DNA of 64,000 nt from positions 806,001 through 870,000 of the forward strand of contig OZ176052.1 of assembly GCA_964247055.1 (NCBI GenBank), given 5' to 3'. The notes below the pieces were generated by a model. It was not told the origin of the DNA. It made no database searches and saw only the letters and a program-made list of their open reading frames with translations. Source of the DNA: Paragordius varius. Lineage: Eukaryota > Nematomorpha. Of the stretch, positions 28,301-37,000 are shown piece by piece. Numbering within the stretch: position 1 is the first letter of the stretch; each line of letters opens with the position of its first letter. A program made the position numbers and the translations under genes.

Positions 28301-31300
28301 CGAATTAAATATTGAGCTATATAAAAATAAATCCTACCATTTTTTTGGTTTATTCTATGATCCTGATATTGTTTTAATTTAGTTATGAGTGCCTTGATAA
28401 TAGGATTGGTAATGTTTAATTCTCGACACAATTTATCAATAATTCCTTCCTCGTCGCGAGTATTTTTTTCAAATTCCTCTTGTGGTTGATTTTCATCAAA
28501 CAATAAAAGTGTACTCAACAATTTTTGGTCTTTTTCAAGATCGTCCTAAAATAACATTGAAATATACCATTTACAAATCAAATTTACCCTTAAACAATTA
28601 AAATTCACCCTCGAACAATTCAAATTTACCCTTGAACGATTAAAATTCACCCTTGAACGATTAAAATTCACCCTCAAACAATTCAAATTTACTCTTGAAC
28701 AATTCAAATTCACCCTTGAACGATTAAAATTTACCCTTATAAAAAATAAATTATGTGTTTTTTCGGGCAGCTAATATAACTCATCATTATTAATATAAAA
28801 TTTATTCTTATGGGGCATAGTTTATTATTTTTTAAGTATTATATAAATTTTGAACTAAATTTCATTTTTTAAACACACAAAAAAATAAAGGTGTAATTTA
28901 TAATCGTAAAAAACACATAATTTATTTAGGGGTGAATTTTATGGGTAATTTTGAACTCTAAATGGTATATAAATTTACGATTAATCAAGAAATATTTTTT
29001 TTAAACTTTAATTAAATAATCAAACGACTGTAAGAATATATAAAAAAATGAAGAATTAAAATTATACAAAAGGTAAAAACTGAAAAGACAAATTTATCTT
29101 TAATAATACTATATTTTTTTATAACTTAATTTTTAATACCCAAAACTATATAATAATCACAATGGTGTGTTACCAATTATTTACATTTATATTCCTTATT
29201 TGCAACATAAAACAATGAGGTGGTATATATGTTTAAAAAAATGATGATTTAAAAAAAGTATGGTTACCTTATATAAAACAAAATATTTGTCTCATAGTTT
29301 TTTACGCTTTTGACAGAATAATTTCAATTTTTATACTGTAATAGTGTTATATAATAAAAAAATCAAACGTAGTAAAGAGTTTTTTTTAAAACTTTAAATA
29401 AAACTTTTAACTTTAAGAAAAAAAATGCAAACGAACAAACAAACAAACCTTAATAAATTTTTCAGTATTTTGCGCTTGTGTTAATTCTTTCCTATATCTA
29501 GCTTGGACACTCAGAGGAGCAACATTGTTGCTATTGTTTGAAACTGTCGACAAAACTTCTCCTTTATCCTTTTCGGGTTCGGTCGCCGACTCAGCATCAG
29601 CTGATTGAGAAATTATGCCGCCGTTGCTATCGACAACGTCATCAGAACTTTTCTTTGTAATTTCTATGTTTGAAAAAAATCAAAAATATGGGAAAAATTA
29701 TAAATATTTTAAAACAAAATAAAACTTATAAAGCTAACTATGCAAAAAAAGACAAAAATTTATTGCTTGTTTATAAAACTGATTAATAATTTTTTAACCA
29801 TTTTTTCTAATACTAACATATCGTTTTATACTATGAAAAGAATGAAATATTAAACATGTAAATGGGGTACTTTTATAAATTAAAGCATATACATAAAAAA
29901 ATAATGGAAAAACCAAAAATCTTTTCAAATATTCAATTAAATTTAGATTTTTTCCTTTCAAAAAAGTAAAATTTTTACCAGTTTCCTCATTAAATGGGGT
30001 CGTCCACAAATTATATTTTCTATCCAGGACATGCATGACATGTAAACTCAGGCAAATATCACGTAAAAGTATGGCATGATGTATAACTAAGCCATTTATA
30101 AGCCTAACCCTACGCGTGATATCACGATTTACTATTGGGCCCATTTCACATTCCCTAACCTATGCATATATATATTTAGAATAAATATATCATTTACAAT
30201 TCAAATTCACCCTTGAACAATTCAAATTCACCCTTAGACAATTTAAATTCAGGCTTGAACATTTCAAATTAACCCTTGAACGATCCAAATTCACCCTTGA
30301 ACAATTCAAATTCACCCTCGAACAATTCAAATTCACTCTTGAACGATTCAAATTCACCCTTGAACGATTCAAATTCACACCCTAGAACAATTCAAACTCC
30401 CTTGAACGATTCAAATTCACCCTTGAAAATAAATTATGTGTTTTCATACTCAAAATTAAAAAACAAATTAATAATGGGTAAAATTGACTCGAAAATAATT
30501 TTTTTCCTCATACTAATAATCTTTAACCTATCTATCTTTATAAAACATCATTCACACTCAAAATTAATAATTTGAAATAATAAACGAACAAAATAAAAAA
30601 AGCAATTTTAAATTAATTTTAGCAAATTAATCTTTAATATCCATCTTTATAAAACATCATTCACACTCAAATATAAATTAAAGTAATAAACGAACAAAAT
30701 AAAAAAAGCAATTAAAAAGTAATTAAAAATTAGATTTAACAAATTAATGTTTTTAAAAACACAAACAATTATAAAAAAACTTTCATAGTTCCAAGCGTAG
30801 CGCAAATTTCCTTAACATTAGCTCGAGAATCAAAAGTAACCCATCCACGTCGATAAAATTTTCTTTCTGGCAGAGGGTCAGCTAAAGCTACCCGCAAATA
30901 GCCTTTGTAATCTTTACAAAGCTAGAAAATGAAAAAAATAGGTAAAAAAAAGTATAAATAGTTTAATTTATCAAAACTTTAGTTAGGAATTTAGAGTTTA
31001 AAATAAAAAAAAGTAAGGAAAAAAAGTATATAAATTGTTTAATTTTTCAAAACTTTAGTTAGGAATTTAGCGTTTAAAATATAAAAAGGAAAATTAAAAG
31101 AATAAACAACGTTAAATAGTGTTTAAACATATATAATAAAAAATAAGTATAAATATTTTAATTTATCATTACTATACAAAAGTTAAGTTAGAAATTATAG
31201 AGTTTACAATATAAAAACGAAAATTTAAATAAATTCAACATTAAAAAGGTGTTTAAACATAGAGGATGGAAAAGCAAAAAAGCAAAAGGTAAGTAAAAAA

Positions 31301-33413
31301 AGTTTAAATTATTTAATTTATCACAAAATTTTAGTTAGGAATTATAGAATTTAAAATATAAAACAAAAATTAAAGAATACAACATTAAATAAGTTTAAAG
31401 ATATATATTACAGTAAAAAATGAAAAAATCAAAAGCAAAAATCAAATATAAAAAAGTTTAAATATTTTAATTTATCAAAATTTTAGTTAGGAATTTAAAG
31501 TTTAAAACATAAAAAGGAAAATTTAAAGATTACACAACATTAAATAGATGTTTAAAGATATATATTACAGTAAAAATTGAAATTATACAGATGGACAAAA
31601 CGTAAAAGGTAAGTAAAAAAAAGTATATTATTTAAATTTATCAAATCTTTAGGAATTTAGAGTTTAAAATATAAAAACGAGAATTTAAAGAATACACAAC
31701 ATTAAATAGGTTTAAAGATATATAATAAAAGTGAGATTATACGGATGGACAAAACGTAAAAATATGAAAATATTTTAATTTATCAAAACTTTAGTTAGGT
31801 ATTATAGAGTGTAAAATATAAAAAGGAAAATTTAAAGAATACACAACATTAAATAGGTTTAAAGATATAAATTACAGTAAAGAATGTAAAAAAAAGTATA
31901 AATAGTTTAATTTATCACAATACAAAAAGTTAAGTTAGGAATTATAGAATTTAAAATATAAAAACGAAAATTTAAAGAATATACAACATTAAATAGGTGT
32001 TTAAACATATATAATAAAAGTGAGATTATACGGATGGACAAAACCAAAAATCAAATAAAAAGTATAAATATATATAATTTATCACAATTCAAAAGTTAAA
32101 ATAGAATTATAGATTTAAAAATATAAAAACGAAAATTTAAAGAATAAACAACATTAAAAAGGTGTTTAATGATATATAATAAAAGTGAGATTATACGGAC
32201 AAAACGTAAAAATATAAAGCAAATTATTTATTTTCAAACATACTTTTTTAAACCTTAATTTATCCTATAAAAATCATTTAATAATAACAATCCTAAAATA
32301 TATAATTGATTGTGTTACCAATATAAAACAAAATGTGTTATATATTTGAAAAAAATCAAGATTAAAAAAGTATGGTTGGTTGTCTTTTGAAAACAAAAAA
32401 AATGAATTTGTCTTTACATTTTTACGTTTTTTTGTATTCGTAAAATTTCAATTTTTATTGTACAAAAGACAATAAATAACCTTAATTTTTCCGATATAAA
32501 TTATTTAGTTACAATTGTAAAATATAGAATTAATTATGTTAGTAATATATATCTCTATGTCATAATTTACAGTTTATAACATTGAGTTATATTGAAAATA
32601 ATTAATTAAAAATGTATAGTTGTCTTTTAAAAAAGAAAATATTTGTCTTTATATTTTTACGTTTTGTCCATAGTGTAAATTCATTTTTTTCTATAATTTT
32701 ATATTTAAAAAAATAAAGACTAAAGTATGGTTGGTTGTCTTTTAAACAAAAAAAATGTATTTGTTTTTACATTTTTACGTTTTTTTGTCCGTAAAATTTC
32801 AAAGCTTACTGAGAACTGCTAAAAAGATGATATATGAATAAATCACATCAAAGCACATAAGTTTTTTTAAAAAAATTCGAGTTTATAAAAAGTTTAAAAA
32901 GTGTCCGTATATAATGATTTTTACATTTTCGATTTCGGCTTTGGTTATGGCGGGTGGTAAATTACGTAAGAAAATGGAAGTTGTTTTATGAAGTAAAACC
33001 ATGTCAGAATCTATAAATACAAAAAAAATATTTTAAATTTTTTAAATATATATACATAAAATAAATTTTTTTCTAAAAAATTTTTTTGCTCTAAAATATG
33101 CATGCAGTACAAAATATTAAAATTTTAAATGATAATATATACCATTTAGGATTTAAATTCACCCTAAAACAATTCAGATTCACTCTTAAACATTTCAAAT
33201 TTTCCCCAAAAATAAATTTAATATACCTTATCATTAAGATAAGTTATATATTCTTATGGCATGGTTTATTATTTTTTCAGTTTTATTATATTATATTAAT
33301 TTCATTTTTTTGGAAAATATAAAAAATAAGGTAATTTTTAGCTTTAAAAAACACATAATTTATTTTAGGGTGAATTTGAACTGTTCAAGGGTGAATTTAA
33401 ACTATAAATTTAA

Positions 33414-33444
<31 letters not shown>

Positions 33445-33964
33445 CTTCAAAAGAAATTTTACCAGTTTGCTTATTGTTATGATGTCTAGAGGAACCATGG
33501 GAACGTTCTAGAATAAAAAAAAATAAAAAAATTGGTAAATTTTCCATTAAAAAAATATACATTAATAATTATAATAATATTTAAAGTTAAAATTACAGTA
33601 TATGATCAAGTATATATATATTGCTACAAAAAGTTAATAATTATTGCCCCAAATAGCATATAGAATTATTATTGGCTAATAATGTATTAAAAAATGAAAA
33701 AACAACTATAAGCCAATAATATTGCCCCTTTGTTGTATATGCCTGCTATTTGGCAATAATTAATAACTTAAAAAAAATGTTTAAAAATATCAGTTAATCA
33801 CTGAAGGTGAGTGTTCAGAAAACCCGAATTTCTTATTAAATGGACTCGAGAATGCCTAAAAAAATTCATGAAGTTATTACTTTGTAAGCAAAAAAATTAA
33901 TAAATATCTGTAAAACTAATGATTAATATTACCAACCGACCTATATTACAAAAATAAATGCAAT

Positions 33965-34019
<55 letters not shown>

Positions 34020-37000
34020 AATAAACTAAAGCGCTATTTAAAATCTATATACTTTATATCAGTGGGTAATAAATAATTTTTTCTAAAACTTCACATAAAA
34101 AAGGTAGGCAAGCATTTACTTGATGAAGTCGAGTCCGAACTCGAACTGGAAGAATGGAAAGACGAGCACGAGGAACTCCTGGATGAGCCATGCTAAAAAT
34201 ATTTTATTAATAAAAGTTTTTTTTGAAAGATATGTTTAAAATAACTTAAATAAAAATGATTACCAAATTTTACAATTACAGTTTATTAAATTACTAAAAA
34301 CGTAAAACTAAATAACTTATTTTTTAGAGAAAGATATGTTTAAAATAACTTAAAAAAAATGATTATTACCAAATTTTACAATTAGAGTTTATTAAATTAC
34401 TAAAAAAAGTAAAACTTAATGACCACCGACTTATTTTTGAAAAAAAAACCTTAATATTCCTTCCTATAAAAACTTTATAATCAGGAAAAAAAATGTTTGG
34501 AAATATACTATTAAGGGAGAATACCCAATTTAAACGATACAAAACAATGAGTTAGTTATATTATATTAAAAATTAGAAATATGGTGAATTTTTTTATAAA
34601 ATTTTTTTTTTAATTTTTTACGTTTTGTCTTCTTTAAATTTTCTTCAATATTTATACTACTTAAAAATATAATTTTAATTATCTCGTAGAATTTATTAAA
34701 TTGAATTATATTCAAATTTTCGATACATTGTAGTATTTTTTCAATTTTTACTGTTTAAAATTTATATTTTTACCTAGCTTACTTGTAAACTAATAAAAAA
34801 AATTATTTCAATTCAAATGTTGAAAAATATTAAAATTATAATATTTTATTAAACCAATTAAAAATATTATATAGATAGATAGATAGGTAGATATTAATAA
34901 AATAAAATACCCGTTTAGCTGGTGGTTTTTCTCTGAAACATACAAAAAACATAATATATATATATCATTTACAATTCAAATTCATCTTTAAACAATTCAA
35001 ATTCACCCTCGAACAAATCAAATTCACCCTTAAACGATTCATATTCACCCCCGAACAATTCAAATCCTCCTTAAAAAATTCAAATAATCCTTGAACAATT
35101 CAAATTTACCCTTGATCAATTTTAAATAAATCTTGAACAATTCAAATTCGCCCTAAAAATAAAGTATGTGTTTTCAAGCTAATATAACTCATTATTATCA
35201 ATATGCAATATATTTTTATGGCTAAAAAAATTCAGTATAAAGGTAATTTTAATCTTCTTAGAAAACACATAATTTATTCACAGTAATTTGTATTGTTCAA
35301 GAGTGAAATTTAAGTGTAAATGATATTGAATAATTATTTCTAAACTTTGCCAATCAGTTTAAAAAAGTATATACAAATTTAATTTAATTAACATTCAGTA
35401 AAAAACATATTTTTTAGGTACTTAACACAAAATATATAAACTTATTTTTTTAAAAAAACCAAACAGCCAATTAAAAATATTTATAAAAATAATCATAATT
35501 TATTGTAAAAACACCGACAGTTAGAGAACTTAACTTAAAATTAATCAACAAAATTATAAAAATACTCAAAATTAAAAGTTAAAAATACCATATTTAAACT
35601 TATTCATTAAACTCTGAGTTAAACAAAATCTCTTTAAATAAAAACATTGGAAAAAAAACACTTTTTAGAAGTATTTAAATATTAAAATCTAACAAATCTA
35701 TCAATTTTACAAATTTAATCAACCAATTATTATTGCAATATTCAAACAAAACTTAAAAAAGCAAACTTTTCTTTATTATCATGCATTTCATGTTCTTCAA
35801 TCTCAAAATCAAGTTTTTCCTCATCATCTGGCCCATTGTTATTATTATTGTTAGCAAGTGAAGAGTCTGGCATGTCGCCATTTTGTTGTCCGCCGCTGGT
35901 TGCCATGGTGATTCCTGCCTCCGAAGTCACATGACCGCTAAAACTGTCCTCTAAATCGCCAATATCTTCCATATCATCATTATCAAGTATATCAGGTCGG
36001 ATGCCATTTTCGTCGTTTTTGGCCTCCATTTTTTCGTCTGCAATACCACCATTGTTGTTTTCATCATTGATTGAGGTATTTGGCTTTTTTTCTGTAAGGT
36101 TTAAAAAAAAGTTAGTTATATAAAGATTAAAAAATTACGTGTGCCAATATTATCAAATAATATTAGAGATTATTGCACTTAGAGTAAAAAATAAAAGTAT
36201 ATTGATAATTCATACATCATGAAAAGGACAAATCTGATTGGTAAAAAAATTTGATACATTCAAAAAAGGAGTAAAATCACAACCCTACTCGTAATATTTA
36301 TTCTTTTACTCCATTGTAAAATAAATAAGAGTTTAAGATAAATATATAGATAAAAAGGCATATAAGTATCAATTCAAAGTTTCATTTGACTGTTAAAACC
36401 CCTGAATGTTTCCCCTTATCGATAAAAACTATTTTCAATGTCTTAGTTACAAAAAAAGAAAATAAATTTTCAATTTACCTTTACTTTTACGCGTCGATAC
36501 CGCCTTTTTCTCATTGTTGGCCTCTTTTTGGTTTGTTCCGGTTGCCATGGCGACGCCTTCAGAACTCAGCTGATTTCCACCACCCAATGAAGATACACCA
36601 TATGATTCTGAATCTAAGGCTTTTACATCGGCATCCGTACCACCTTCCAGTCTAACAATCACTAAAGAATAAAGCAAAAGTTTATGATCAATTTACAGAA
36701 AAATAAAATATTTTTTAAAAGGCCATTTTAGTTAATTTAACAAAAAAGCGACTAATTAATGTTGTATAAACTTACCAGAATCCATAAATTTGACAATGTC
36801 AGGTATGTGGTATTGATTAAGGATAATCTTATCAACCAAGCCAGACTCATAAAAATCCATGAAAATGGCAAGTCTAAGCTTAACTTTATCCTCTTTTTCT
36901 TGTTTAAATTTTTCCCTCTCATCCGGATGATACTTATTTTTAAACCTAAAAATTGGTATAGAATGAGAAAAATATAATAATTTCAATACATGGTGCCTAA

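Noticed and set aside
28338-29449. Exons 29449-29663 and 28338-28545 as a separate minus-strand gene
   Set aside because: They join the flanking Ars2 exons in consistent phase, and the total frame closes at 1130 residues; the low conservation fits the variable middle of Ars2.
30190-30378. Repetitive NLNRSRV-type peptide as a possible repeat protein
   Set aside because: It is the translation of 21-bp R1 arm units (21 is divisible by 3, so a frame stays open by default). The same happens at 26712 and 42678.
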